From Actinomadura latina NBRC 106108 (GTDB taxonomy: Bacteria; Actinomycetota; Actinomycetes; Streptosporangiales; Streptosporangiaceae), in NCBI RefSeq assembly GCF_001552195.1, contig NZ_BCQS01000046.1:1-53110 (forward strand): a stretch of DNA of 53,110 bases, in the 5' to 3' direction. The notes under the pieces were generated by a model. It worked only from the letters and a program-made list of their open reading frames with translations. It did not search any database and had not been told where the DNA came from. The position numbers were made by a program, and so were the translations under genes. Shown piece after piece: positions 1 through 7,871 of this stretch (position 1 is the stretch's first letter; each line of letters opens with the position of its first letter).

Positions 1-180
1 GAGGTTCACATGCATCTGGAACCTCATTCGACCAGCATCTTACGGGCGCTTTGCCGTGGTCACGGGCGGAACACGGGCATTGACCCGACAACATTCGCGA
101 ACTAGGGCGTTTCCCGACAAAAGGATCATCGTCGAGGGTACTGTCACCGGCCGTCCGGCGGCATTCGTGGCCGGATCCGG

Positions 181-756
181 TCAGCCGGCGTGGAACTCGT
201 TCTGTGCCGCCGCCAGCCCCCGCGCCAGCAGCGCCTCCACCGCGTCCGCCGCCCGGTCCACGTCCAGATCGAGGCCCTTGCGCTCCGCCGCGGAGAAGTC
301 CTTCAGGACGAACGCCGCCGCGTCCATCCGCCCCGGCGGCCGGCCCACCCCGAACCGCACCCGCAGGTACTCCTTCGACCCCAGCGACTTCGTCACCGAC
401 CGCAGCCCGTTGTGACCGTTGTCACCGCCGCCCTGTTTCAGCCGCACCGCGCCGAACGGGATGTCCAGCTCGTCATGGACGACGACCAGCCGCTCCACTG
501 GGACCTTGTAGAAGTCCCGCAGCCCCTTCACCGGCCCGCCCGACTCGTTCATGAACGAACGCGGCTTCGCCAGCACCGCCCGCGCCCCGGCCAGCCGGCC
601 CTCCAGCACGTCCGCCCGCGCCCGGTGCGACTTGAAGCGGCCCCCGGCCCGCGCCGCCAGCACGTCCAGCACCATGAACCCCGCGTTGTGCCGGTTCTTC
701 GCGTACGCCGGGCCCGGATTGCCCAGCCCCACCACCAGCCAGAGATCCGCGCTCAC
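181..756 (-). CDS. pth: Peptidyl-tRNA hydrolase
   Basis: Cytosolic enzyme that releases the peptide from peptidyl-tRNA that has fallen off the ribosome, recycling the tRNA. The 191-residue length is normal for the family. Visible hallmarks are VVGLGNPG near residue 8 (Asn13), NRHNAGF with the catalytic His23, SFMNESGG (Asn70), VVHDELDIPFG (Asp95) and GGGDNGHNGLRS. The GTG start at 756 has GAGGAG five bases upstream. It lies downstream of rplY on the same strand, separated by about 100 bases that hold a strong hairpin, so the two may be partly uncoupled. The rplY-pth order is the usual actinobacterial one. Identification is secure. Confidence 0.97.
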   Translation of the reverse strand: MSADLWLVVGLGNPGPAYAKNRHNAGFMVLDVLAARAGGRFKSHRARADVLEGRLAGARAVLAKPRSFMNESGGPVKGLRDFYKVPVERLVVVHDELDIPFGAVRLKQGGGDNGHNGLRSVTKSLGSKEYLRVRFGVGRPPGRMDAAAFVLKDFSAAERKGLDLDVDRAADAVEALLARGLAAAQNEFHAG

Positions 757-779
757 CCGAACTCCTCACGCACGAGCAC

Positions 780-813
780 GGCCCCCGCCGGTGCGCACAC
801 ACCCGCGGGGGCC
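780..813 (-). terminator. Hairpin between rplY and pth
   Basis: GGCCCCCGC (780-788) pairs perfectly with GCGGGGGCC (805-813) around a 16-base loop. It sits between the rplY stop (856) and the pth start (756) and has no T-run, as is common for high-GC actinobacterial terminators. It may be a partial terminator or attenuator that lowers pth expression relative to rplY. Confidence 0.55.
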
Positions 814-855
814 ATGGAAGAACGATGCGGCCGGCTGAGCGCGGCCGCGCCTGCG

Positions 856-1473
856 TCACTCGCCGGCGGGCTCGCCCTCGCCCTCGGCGCCCGCGCCCTC
901 GGCCTCCGCCTCGGGAGTCTCCGGCTCGGTCGCCGCCGTCGCGTCGGAGATCTGCAGGATCAGCGTCTCCTCGTCCGCCACGAGCGTCGCCCCCGCCGGG
1001 AGCTTCAGGTCCTTCGCGAGGACCTGCGAGTCGACCTGCAGGCCGGTGATGTCGAGGTCGACCGACTCCGGAATCTTGGTCGCCTCGGCCTCGATGGAGA
1101 TCTCCACCACCGTCTGCGCCACCTGGCCGCCCGGGACCACGTCGCCGATGACGTTCACCGGCAGGTCGACGACGACCTTCTCGCCGCGCTTCACCAGCAG
1201 CAGGTCGACGTGCTCCAGGAAGCCCCTGATCGGGTCGCGCTGGACGTCCTTCGGCAGCGCCAGCTCCGCGCCGTTGCCGAGCCCCTCGATGGTCAGCAGC
1301 ACGTTCGGGGTCTTGAGCGCCAGCATCAGGTCGTGCCCCGGCAGCGAGATGTGCTGCGGGTCGGTGCCGTGACCGTAGAGGACGGCGGGCACCTTGCCGG
1401 CCCGGCGGGTGCGCCGCGCGGCACCCTTACCGAACTCGGTGCGCGGCTCGGCGGCAATGCGTACCTCGGACAC
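856..1473 (-). CDS. rplY: 50S ribosomal protein L25/general stress protein CTC
   Basis: 5S rRNA-binding ribosomal protein of the long CTC type. The N-terminal L25 domain (about residues 3-95: SEVRIAAEPRTEFGKGAARR, KVPAVLYGHG, RDPIRGFLEHVDLL) is followed by the C-terminal TL5/CTC beta domain (about 100-185) and a Glu/Ala/Gly-rich acidic tail, together 205 residues. I chose the GTG at 1473 because AAGGAG lies eight bases upstream. An ATG at 1515 would add a poorly conserved 14-residue stretch and has no better ribosome site. It lies between prs and pth, as in other actinobacteria. A structured leader candidate lies upstream at 1574-1657. Confidence 0.95.
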   Translation of the reverse strand: MSEVRIAAEPRTEFGKGAARRTRRAGKVPAVLYGHGTDPQHISLPGHDLMLALKTPNVLLTIEGLGNGAELALPKDVQRDPIRGFLEHVDLLLVKRGEKVVVDLPVNVIGDVVPGGQVAQTVVEISIEAEATKIPESVDLDITGLQVDSQVLAKDLKLPAGATLVADEETLILQISDATAATEPETPEAEAEGAGAEGEGEPAGE

Positions 1474-1573
1474 GGCGAAAACTCCTTGTTGTTGCGATCC
1501 ACGGCCGTCCGGCACTGGACGTCCGCTACGGACAGAGCGAATCAGGCGATGCTCGATGCGTCAGGCGCCTCGA

Positions 1574-1657
1574 AGACTCTTTGCGTTCCCCGGGGAGTGC
1601 GGCTCCTGTACCGGCACCGCACTGAACGACCCGAGGCATGCGCGATTCAAAGAGTCT
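1574..1657 (-). promoter_or_regulatory. Long-range inverted repeat upstream of rplY
   Basis: AGACTCTTTG (1574-1583) and CAAAGAGTCT (1648-1657) are perfectly complementary. They enclose a second dyad, AGTGCGG (1596-1602) with CCGCACT (1617-1623). The element lies between the prs stop and the rplY start. On the minus strand it could fold as a closing helix with an internal hairpin in a 5' leader of rplY, or be a 3' structure of prs. A TAGACT hexamer at its edge (1658-1653) could instead be a -10 box, though I see no good -35. Confidence 0.4.
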
Positions 1658-1746
1658 AGCCGATGGCCGCGCCGCCCCACGCCACCGGCCGCCGGGACTC
1701 CCCCCGCCTCGCACCGGCACGCACCGGCACCCGGCGCCGCGCGGAA

Positions 1747-2727
1747 CTAGCTGTGGCCGCCGAAGAGGCTGGTGACCGAGCCGTCGCTGAAGACCTCGTT
1801 GATCGCGCGGGCGATCAGCGGGGCGATCGGCAGGATGGTCAGCTTGTCGAACTGCTTGTCCTCCGGGATCGGCAGCGTGCTCGTCAGCACCACCTCGGAG
1901 ATCCGCGAGTTCTTCAGCCGGTCCACCGCCGGGCCCGACAGCACGCCGTGCGTCGCCGCGACCACGACCCTCGCCGCCCCCTGCTCGAACAGCGCGTCCG
2001 CCGCCTTCACGATCGTCCCGCCGGTGTCGATCATGTCGTCGACCACCACGCAGGTGCGGCCCTTGACCTCGCCGACGACGTCGAAGACCTTCACCTCGTT
2101 CGCCACGTCCGGGTCGCGCTTCTTGTGGATGATCGCCATCGGCACGCCGCCCAGCCGGTCCGACCACCGCTCGGTCACCCGCACCCGGCCCGCGTCCGGC
2201 GCGACCACCGTCACCTGCGAGGTGTCCAGCCGGCTCTCGAAGTGCCGGGCCAGCAGGTCCAGCGCGAACAAGTGGTCCACCGGGCCGTCGAAGAAGCCCT
2301 GTATCTGCGCGGTGTGCAGATCCACGGTGATCAGCCGGTCGGCGCCCGCCGTCTTGAACAGGTCCGCCATCAGCCGCGCCGAGATCGGCTCGCGGCCCCG
2401 GTGCTTCTTGTCCTGCCGCGCGTACCCGAAGAACGGCGCCACCACGGTGATCCGCTTGGCGGACGCGCGCTTCAGCGCGTCCACCATGATCAGCTGCTCC
2501 ATGATCCACTGATTGATGGGAGCCGTGTGGCTCTGGATCACGAAGGCGTCCGAGCCGCGGACGGACTCCAGGAACCGTACGAACGTCTCACCGTTGGCGA
2601 AGTCGTACGCGGACGTCGGAGTCAACTCGATCTGGAGGTTGTCGGCGACTTCCCTGGCCAGGTCCGGGTGGGCTCGGCCGGTGAAGAGCATCAGCTTCTT
2701 CTGACCGCTCGCTTTGATCCCACTCAC
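1747..2727 (-). CDS. prs: Ribose-phosphate pyrophosphokinase (PRPP synthase)
   Basis: Makes 5-phosphoribosyl-1-pyrophosphate from ribose 5-phosphate and ATP, feeding purine, pyrimidine, His, Trp and NAD synthesis. It also supplies decaprenylphosphoryl-arabinose precursors where those exist. Family landmarks are FTGRAHPDLA, FANGETFVRF, QSHTAPIN, YARQDKKHRGREPISARL, DLHTAQIQGFFDGPVDHL, SPDAGRVRV-like APDAGRVRV and the PRPP loop VVVDDMIDTGGTI. I prefer GTG at 2727 (326 residues), nine bases after GGGGGAG, over TTG at 2736, which abuts that site. Neighbour of glmU, as in most actinobacteria, so PRPP and UDP-GlcNAc synthesis genes are probably cotranscribed or only partly separated by the hairpins after glmU. 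Confidence 0.97.
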   Translation of the reverse strand: MSGIKASGQKKLMLFTGRAHPDLAREVADNLQIELTPTSAYDFANGETFVRFLESVRGSDAFVIQSHTAPINQWIMEQLIMVDALKRASAKRITVVAPFFGYARQDKKHRGREPISARLMADLFKTAGADRLITVDLHTAQIQGFFDGPVDHLFALDLLARHFESRLDTSQVTVVAPDAGRVRVTERWSDRLGGVPMAIIHKKRDPDVANEVKVFDVVGEVKGRTCVVVDDMIDTGGTIVKAADALFEQGAARVVVAATHGVLSGPAVDRLKNSRISEVVLTSTLPIPEDKQFDKLTILPIAPLIARAINEVFSDGSVTSLFGGHS

Positions 2728-2831
2728 CTCTGACAACTCCCCCTCAATGGAACTGTTCCTCTACTTGTGGGTTGTTGTCCCCACTCACCGCGCGCGCATG
2801 AGCCGAGCACGCGGGTTGCTCTGTTGTCATC

Positions 2832-2875
2832 GGAGGACGCCGCTGTCCTCCACATCCCCGCCCTTGGCGGCGGGG
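2832..2875 (-). terminator. Tandem hairpins downstream of glmU
   Basis: Two adjacent perfect 7-bp stem-loops: GGAGGAC (2832-2838) with GTCCTCC (2845-2851), and CCCCGCC (2856-2862) with GGCGGGG (2869-2875), each with a six-base loop. They begin about 20 bases after the glmU stop on the minus strand and precede prs. They probably terminate or attenuate glmU transcription before prs. Confidence 0.6.
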
Positions 2876-2896
2876 CAGTCCTCACCGAGCGCCCAG

Positions 2897-4342
2897 CTAC
2901 GGCGCGCCCTCGTCGTCGCTCTTCGCCCGCCGGGCCGCCTCGGCCGCCGGCGTTCCCGGCCGCCGCCGCTCCACCCAGCCCTCGACGTTGCGCTGCCGTG
3001 CCCGCGCGACCGCCATCGCGCCCGGCGGGACGTCCTGGATGATCACCGACCCGGCCGCGGTGTAGGCGCCGTCGCCCACCGTCACCGGAGCGACGATCAT
3101 GTTGTCGCTGCCGACCTTCACGTGCGAGCCGATGACGCTGCGGTGCTTCTCCACACCGTCGTAGTTCACGAACACCGAGCCGGCGCCGATGTTGGAGCCC
3201 TCGCCGATCTCGGCGTCGCCCACGTAGGTCAGGTGCGGCACCTTCGTGCCCTCGCCGATGTCGGCGTTCTTCGTCTCGACGTACGTCCCGACCTTCGCCT
3301 TCCGCGCCAGCCGGGTACCGGGCCGCAGGTACGCGTAGGGCCCGACCGAGGCCTCGGGCCCGATCTCCGCCTCCACGCAGACGGCGTTGATCACGGACGC
3401 GCCCTCGCCGACCCGCGTATCGGTCAGCGTGCACCCCGGCCCGACCCGCGAGCCCTCCGCCAGGTGCGTCTTCCCGTGCAGCTGCGTCCCCGGGTGGATC
3501 TCGGCGTCCTGCTCCGCGGTGACGTCCACGTCGATCCACGTGGATGCCGGGTCCACGATCGTGACCCCGGCCCGCATGTGCGCGTCGAGGATCCGGTCGT
3601 TCAGCTGCCTGCGCGCCTGCGCGAGCTGGACCTTGTCGTTCACGCCCTGGGTCTCCACCCAGTCGGCGACCAGGTGCGCGCCGGCCCGGTGGCCGTCCCC
3701 GCGCACGATCGCCACCACGTCGGTGAGGTACTCCTCGCCGCCCGCGTTGTCGGTGGTCACCCGCTTCAAGGCGTCCGCGAGGAGGGCTCCGTCGAACGCG
3801 TACATGCCGACGTTGATCTCGTTGACGGCGCGCTGCTCCTCGGTGGCGTCCTTGTGCTCGACGATCGCCTCGACGCTGCCGTCCGCCGCCCGGACCATGC
3901 GCCCGTAGCCGGTCGCGTCCGGCATCTCGGTGGTCAGCACGGTCGCGGCGTTGCCCTCGTCCTCATGGACGCGCACGAGCGCCCGCAGCGTCTCGCCCCG
4001 CAGCAACGGGTGATCGCCGTTCGTGACGACCACGGTGCCGTCCAGGGCCCCGGTCTCCTCCAGCGCGATCCGCACCGCGTGCCCGGTTCCGCCCTGGTAC
4101 TCCTGGACGACGGCCTCGGCATCCGGCGCGTGCTCGGCGAGATGCTCGACGACCTGTTCGCGCCGGTGCCCGACGACCACGACGAGCCGCTCCGGCTCCA
4201 GCCGCCGCGCGGCGGCCAGCACGTGCCCGAGCATGCTGCGCCCGCACAGCTCGTGCAGGACCTTCGACTTGCGGGACTTCATCCGGGTGCCCTCGCCCGC
4301 GGCGAGAACGATGACGGCGGCCGGTCGGCTCGCAGCGCTCAC
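2897..4342 (-). CDS. glmU: Bifunctional UDP-N-acetylglucosamine pyrophosphorylase/glucosamine-1-phosphate N-acetyltransferase
   Basis: Cytosolic enzyme that acetylates glucosamine-1-phosphate and then uridylylates it to UDP-GlcNAc, the precursor of peptidoglycan and other envelope glycans. The N-terminal pyrophosphorylase domain carries VIVLAAGEGTRMKSRKSKVL and the QEYQGGTGHAV and VVTNGDHPLL motifs. The C-terminal half is a left-handed beta-helix of hexapeptide repeats ending in the acetyltransferase site (GAGSVFVNYDGVEKH, IGSHVKVGSDN). I chose GTG at 4342 (481 residues), seven bases after GAGGAG. An in-frame ATG at 4360 would place that ribosome site inside the gene. It diverges from the tRNA-Gln gene. 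Confidence 0.96.
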   Translation of the reverse strand: MSAASRPAAVIVLAAGEGTRMKSRKSKVLHELCGRSMLGHVLAAARRLEPERLVVVVGHRREQVVEHLAEHAPDAEAVVQEYQGGTGHAVRIALEETGALDGTVVVTNGDHPLLRGETLRALVRVHEDEGNAATVLTTEMPDATGYGRMVRAADGSVEAIVEHKDATEEQRAVNEINVGMYAFDGALLADALKRVTTDNAGGEEYLTDVVAIVRGDGHRAGAHLVADWVETQGVNDKVQLAQARRQLNDRILDAHMRAGVTIVDPASTWIDVDVTAEQDAEIHPGTQLHGKTHLAEGSRVGPGCTLTDTRVGEGASVINAVCVEAEIGPEASVGPYAYLRPGTRLARKAKVGTYVETKNADIGEGTKVPHLTYVGDAEIGEGSNIGAGSVFVNYDGVEKHRSVIGSHVKVGSDNMIVAPVTVGDGAYTAAGSVIIQDVPPGAMAVARARQRNVEGWVERRRPGTPAAEAARRAKSDDEGAP

Positions 4343-4580
4343 AAGGAGGCTCCTCGGCATCGCGGACGGGATCGGTCTCGGACGCGCCCACCTGCGAGAT
4401 CACACCAAGGCAGGCCGGTACGCACCCGACACGGGCAGGATACCGCCCGCTCCCCACCTGTCACCCCGCCGCCCGCCCGCTCCGCCGTGCGCCGATGATG
4501 TGGGGCCGACGGCTCCGACTCGGTATCGTTGGCCGTGGCAAGGCGGGCGCCCACCGTCGAGGGACGTCCGATTTGCCCTA

Positions 4581-4651
4581 TCCCGGGTCGTCTAATGGCA
4601 GGACTGGGCGTTTTGGTCGCTCATATGGGGGTTCGAATCCTCCCCCGGGAG
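4581..4651 (+). tRNA. tRNA-Gln (anticodon TTG)
   Basis: Full cloverleaf read by eye. The acceptor TCCCGGG (4581-4587) pairs with CCCGGGA (4644-4650). The anticodon stem GGGCG/CGCTC encloses loop TTTTGGT with anticodon TTG at 4613-4615. The T-arm GGGGG-TTCGAAT-CCTCC follows a four-base variable loop, and G4651 is the discriminator. CCA is not encoded. A glutamine tRNA beside glmU is common in actinomycetes. Confidence 0.93.
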
Positions 4652-4959
4652 CCCGTCCGACCTATTCACACCCAACTTCTCACCCCGACTTCCCCCCGAC
4701 CGCGCAGAGCGTCCCGCCCCGTGGCGCCGCGCGATCCGCAGTGGCATGAGCTGGTGATTTGCCCCAGATCGGTTTACTGCGTCCGTTATAAGGCAAGCCC
4801 TCTTCGTATCCGGCGCCCCGGTGGGGAGCTTGCGACCGGGCTACGTTGCGCCTGGACGGAGGGCGTTGGCTCACCGGCTCGCAGCTAGCGGGGCAGACGA
4901 GGGTTTTGTGGCCGTAGAGGCAGTTTCCCACTGAATTTACCGTTCGAACCTGTCCAACT
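4652..4959. other. Intergenic stretch without a recognisable gene
   Basis: About 300 bases between tRNA-Gln and the desaturase operators. Short open frames occur on both strands but lack ribosome sites and protein-like composition. I see no clear hairpin terminator directly after the tRNA. Confidence 0.5.
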
Positions 4960-5006
4960 TACGGTTGCGTAGGTTACGTTGGCGTAGGTAAGGCTTCCCC
5001 TAGTCA
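4960..5006 (+). promoter_or_regulatory. Tandem dyad operators and promoter of the desaturase-TetR operon
   Basis: Two copies of TACG-N4-CGTA occur in tandem, TACGGTTGCGTA (4960-4971) and TACGTTGGCGTA (4975-4986), 15 bases apart, each followed by GGT. A candidate promoter overlaps the second copy: TTGGCG (4979-4984), 16-base spacer, TAGTCA (5001-5006). The placement over the -35 suggests repression, most likely by the TetR protein encoded downstream. The assignment is inference from position and symmetry. Confidence 0.6.
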
Positions 5007-5022
5007 CAGGAAGTGGTGACGC

Positions 5023-5976
5023 ATGACAACGGCTCCAACCGTGGACCCTCCCCGCCCGCAACCGCGTCCCGAGATCAACGCCGACGCGCGGGGCAACGGC
5101 GAACGCGTGCTCATCGCACTGTTCACCGGTGTGCCGTTCCTCGCGCTGTTCGCGGCGGTTCCACTGGCCTGGGGCCGGTTTCTCGGCTGGACGGACGTCG
5201 TGCTCACGGCGGTGTTCTACGTGCTGTCCGCCGGCGGCATCACGGTCGGGTACCACCGGTACTTCACGCACGGATCGTTCAAGGCCAAGCGCGGCCTGAA
5301 GATCTTCATGGCGCTGGCGGGGAGCATGGCCATCGAGGGACCGGTGATCACGTGGGTCGCCGACCACCGGCGCCACCACAAGCACTCGGACAAGGAGTTC
5401 GACCCGCACTCGCCGTGGCGGTTCGGCGACGACTGGAAGGCGCTGGCGAAAGGGCTGGTGTGGGCGCACTACGGCTGGCTGTTCGACGCCAACCGGACGT
5501 CCAAGCAGCGGTTCGCCAAGGACCTGCTGAACGACCGTGACATCCGGCGCATCCACATGGCCTTCCCGGGGCTCGTGGCGGTGTCGTTCCTGCTGCCGGC
5601 GGTGATCGGCGGGCTGGTCACGATGTCGTGGATGGGCTTCCTCACCGCGCTGTTCTGGGCCGGGTTCGTCCGGATCACGCTCGTCCACCACGTGACGTGG
5701 TCGATCAACTCGATCTGCCACACCTTCGGCAAGGAGGAGTTCGAGGTCCGCGACAAGTCCCGGAACGTGTGGTGGCTCGCGATCCCGTCGCTGGGCGAGT
5801 CGTGGCACAACCTGCACCACTCGGACCCGACGTGCGCGCGGCACGGGGTGCTGAAGGGGCAGGTCGACATCAGCGCGCGGATCATCCAGGGCTTCGAGAA
5901 GGCGGGCTGGGCCTACGACGTCCGGTGGCCGAACAGTGACAGGCTGGCGGCGAAACGCACGAAGCAGGCGGTTTGA
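5023..5976 (+). CDS. Membrane acyl-CoA/fatty acid desaturase (delta-9 type)
   Basis: Di-iron membrane enzyme that puts a double bond into acyl chains, adjusting membrane fluidity. All three histidine boxes are present: HRYFTH (about residue 79), HRRHH (about 116) and HNLHH (about 264). They sit among two pairs of hydrophobic segments near residues 30-75 and 185-230. The 317-residue length fits the stearoyl-CoA/acyl-CoA desaturase family. AGGAAG precedes the ATG by nine bases. The downstream TetR gene starts at or just after the desaturase stop, indicating an operon probably autoregulated through the tandem operators upstream. Substrate (acyl-CoA or phospholipid) cannot be told from sequence. 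Confidence 0.93.
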   Translation: MTTAPTVDPPRPQPRPEINADARGNGERVLIALFTGVPFLALFAAVPLAWGRFLGWTDVVLTAVFYVLSAGGITVGYHRYFTHGSFKAKRGLKIFMALAGSMAIEGPVITWVADHRRHHKHSDKEFDPHSPWRFGDDWKALAKGLVWAHYGWLFDANRTSKQRFAKDLLNDRDIRRIHMAFPGLVAVSFLLPAVIGGLVTMSWMGFLTALFWAGFVRITLVHHVTWSINSICHTFGKEEFEVRDKSRNVWWLAIPSLGESWHNLHHSDPTCARHGVLKGQVDISARIIQGFEKAGWAYDVRWPNSDRLAAKRTKQAV

Positions 5977-5993
5977 CCGCCACAATTGATCCC

Positions 5994-6785
5994 GTGACAG
6001 AACCCGCTCCCAGGCCCCGCAGAAAGCGGATGACCGGCAAGGAACGCCGCGAGCAGCTCCTCGACATCGGCCGGTCCCTGTTCGCCGAGCGCGGGCTGGA
6101 CGGCACCTCGGTGGAGGAGATCGCCTCGGCGGCCGGCGTGTCGAAGCCCGTGGTCTACGAGCACTTCGGCGGCAAGGAGGGGCTGTACGCGGTCGTCGTC
6201 GACCGCGAGTTCGAGCGGCTGCTGAGGCTCGTCACGGACGCGCTGAACTCGGCGATCCACTACCGCGGGAAGCTGGAGAAGGCCGCGCTGGCGCTGCTGG
6301 AGTACATCGAGGGCCATCCGGACGGGTTCCGGATCCTCGTCCGCGACTCGCACGGCGGCACGGGCACCGGCAGCTACGCCAGCCTGCTGAGCGAGATCGC
6401 CGGTGAGGTGGAGCACGTCCTCGCGCAGGAGTTCGACCGGCACGACTACGACGACAAGTTCGCGCCGATGTACGCGCAGATGCTGGTCGGCATGGTCGCG
6501 ATGACGGGCCAGTGGTGGCTGGACGTCCGCAAGCCGCGCCGCGAGGAGGTCGCCGCGCACGTGGTGAACCTCGCGTGGAACGGCCTGGCGGCGCTGGAGC
6601 CGAAGCCGTCGCTGGACCCGCGCCGCCGCCGCAAGGAGCAGGAGCGCCGGGAGCGGGCCGCGGAGAAGGCGGCGGCGAAGGCCGAGAAGGCCGAGGAGAA
6701 GGCGGCGGCGAGGGCGGAGCGGGCGCAGCGGGCCCAGCGCAAGGCGCGCCGGGACCTGGACGGGCTCGCCGACCCCTCGACGTGA
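5994..6785 (+). CDS. TetR/AcrR-family transcriptional regulator
   Basis: One-component repressor candidate for the adjoining desaturase. The N-terminal TetR HTH is clear (KERREQLLDIGRSLFAERG, TSVEEIASAAGVSKPVVYEHFGGKEGLY), followed by an all-helical ligand domain. After about residue 205 comes an unusual tail of roughly 50 residues built from Lys, Arg, Ala and Glu, likely a charged helix or coiled coil, which is absent from most TetR proteins. Start is uncertain: GTG at 5994 is used here, while TTG at 5973 would overlap the desaturase stop by four bases. A third option is ATG at 6030. Coupled expression with the desaturase is likely. Confidence 0.88.
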   Translation: MTEPAPRPRRKRMTGKERREQLLDIGRSLFAERGLDGTSVEEIASAAGVSKPVVYEHFGGKEGLYAVVVDREFERLLRLVTDALNSAIHYRGKLEKAALALLEYIEGHPDGFRILVRDSHGGTGTGSYASLLSEIAGEVEHVLAQEFDRHDYDDKFAPMYAQMLVGMVAMTGQWWLDVRKPRREEVAAHVVNLAWNGLAALEPKPSLDPRRRRKEQERRERAAEKAAAKAEKAEEKAAARAERAQRAQRKARRDLDGLADPST

Positions 6786-6803
6786 TGGAGCGGGCATGAC
6801 AAA

Positions 6804-6840
6804 CCGGTGGCCGCCCGGAGTTCGTCTGGGCGGCCACCGG
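6804..6840. terminator. Strong hairpin terminator between convergent genes
   Basis: CCGGTGGCCGCCC (6804-6816) pairs perfectly with GGGCGGCCACCGG (6828-6840). Three further pairs close onto a GTTCG loop. It lies between the TetR gene (+) and tam (-) and is symmetric, so it can serve both. No T-run is present. The remaining bases up to 6959 hold nothing I can name. Confidence 0.75.
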
Positions 6841-6959
6841 CCAGGGGTCGCCGGGCTCGGGTCGCGAGTCCGGGATCTGCGGACGCCGCCCTCCCCGTCC
6901 GAGCTGGCACACCGCAGGGGAACGAGTCGCTTCCCTCGGCGGGCCGGGCGGCATCCCGT

Positions 6960-7754
6960 CTAGGTGGTGTTCCGGGTGGCGATCACGAAGATCCTCCTGA
7001 ACGGGAACACGGTGCCGTACGGGGCGGCCGGGTAGGCCCGGCGGAGCCGGTCGCGGTAGGCGGCGAGGAATTCGCCGGTCTCGGCCGGGCCGAGGGCCGA
7101 CAGGACGGGCCGCAGCGCGGTGCCCTTGACCCATTCGAGGACGGGGTCGTCGCCGTGGAGCACCTGTAGGTAGGTGGTCTCCCACGCGTCGACGGCGCAT
7201 CCGCGGCGGGCGAGGAGGCCGAGGTAGCCGGCCGGGTCGAGGACGGGCGCGTCCCGCTGGAGGTGGCCGAGCTTCGCGCGCCAGCGGTCGGAGCGGGCGA
7301 GTTCGCGCAGCAGGACATGGCTCGGGGCGCCGAAGTTGCCGGGGACCTGGAAGGCGAGCCGGCCGCCGGGCGCCAGGGCGTCCACCCATGCGGGCAGCAG
7401 GTCGAGGTGCTCCGGGACCCACTGCAGGACGGCGTTGGAGACGATGAGGTCGACGGGCCCGTCGGGCTTCCAGGCGGTGACGTCGCCGACGCGGAAGGAG
7501 AGCCGTCCGGGGATCTCGTGCTCGCGGGCCTCGGCGATCATCTCGGGCGAGCTGTCCAGGGCGTCGATGACGGCGCCGGGCCAGCGGGCGGCGAGGGCCG
7601 CGGTCAGTTCGCCGCTGCCGCAGCCGAGGTCGGCGACGCGGGCGGGCGCGGCGTCGCCGAGGCGGGCGATGAGCTCGGCGAACGGCCTGGCGCGCTCACC
7701 GCCGAAGATCCCGTACTGCGCGGGGTCCCACTCGGCACCATTTTCTCTCGACAT
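6960..7754 (-). CDS. tam: Trans-aconitate 2-methyltransferase
   Basis: SAM-dependent methyltransferase expected to methylate trans-aconitate, an inhibitory by-product of the citric acid cycle, in the cytosol. Motif I is DLGCGSGELT (about residues 42-51), followed by DALDSSPEMI and DLIVSNAVLQWVPEH. The 264-residue length and the WDPAQYGIFGGERARPFAEL start region match the Tam family. The assignment is strengthened by the divergent MarR-type gene, the tam-tamR arrangement described in Streptomyces coelicolor. The ATG at 7754 lies inside one arm of a long inverted repeat, so an operator appears to overlap the start codon. A generic class I methyltransferase is the alternative. Confidence 0.88.
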   Translation of the reverse strand: MSRENGAEWDPAQYGIFGGERARPFAELIARLGDAAPARVADLGCGSGELTAALAARWPGAVIDALDSSPEMIAEAREHEIPGRLSFRVGDVTAWKPDGPVDLIVSNAVLQWVPEHLDLLPAWVDALAPGGRLAFQVPGNFGAPSHVLLRELARSDRWRAKLGHLQRDAPVLDPAGYLGLLARRGCAVDAWETTYLQVLHGDDPVLEWVKGTALRPVLSALGPAETGEFLAAYRDRLRRAYPAAPYGTVFPFRRIFVIATRNTT

Positions 7755-7793
7755 CAAGACACAGGATGCCCCGCCTGTATCTTGATGTCAAGA
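7746..7793. promoter_or_regulatory. Long inverted repeat over the tam start (candidate TamR operator)
   Basis: A 20-base arm at 7746-7765 and its near-complement at 7774-7793 (18 of 20 positions pair) flank an eight-base centre. Each arm contains its own palindrome, TCTCGACATCAAGA and TCTTGATGTCAAGA, matching the form TCTyGA-N2-TCAAGA. The left arm covers the tam ATG. Symmetry, position and similarity to the palindrome at 7872-7889 suggest cooperative binding of two regulator dimers. Confidence 0.7.
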
Positions 7794-7871
7794 GTCCTTG
7801 CGGGCCCAGGTCTCGCCGCCGATCGGCGGCGAAGCGGATCGGCGGAGTCCGCCGGCTTGATCCGGGGCGTG

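Noticed and set aside
1..25. GAGGTTC/GAACCTC inverted repeat at the very start of the window
   Set aside because: Seven bases per arm with an 11-base spacer and cut by the window edge; no flanking gene is visible to give it meaning.
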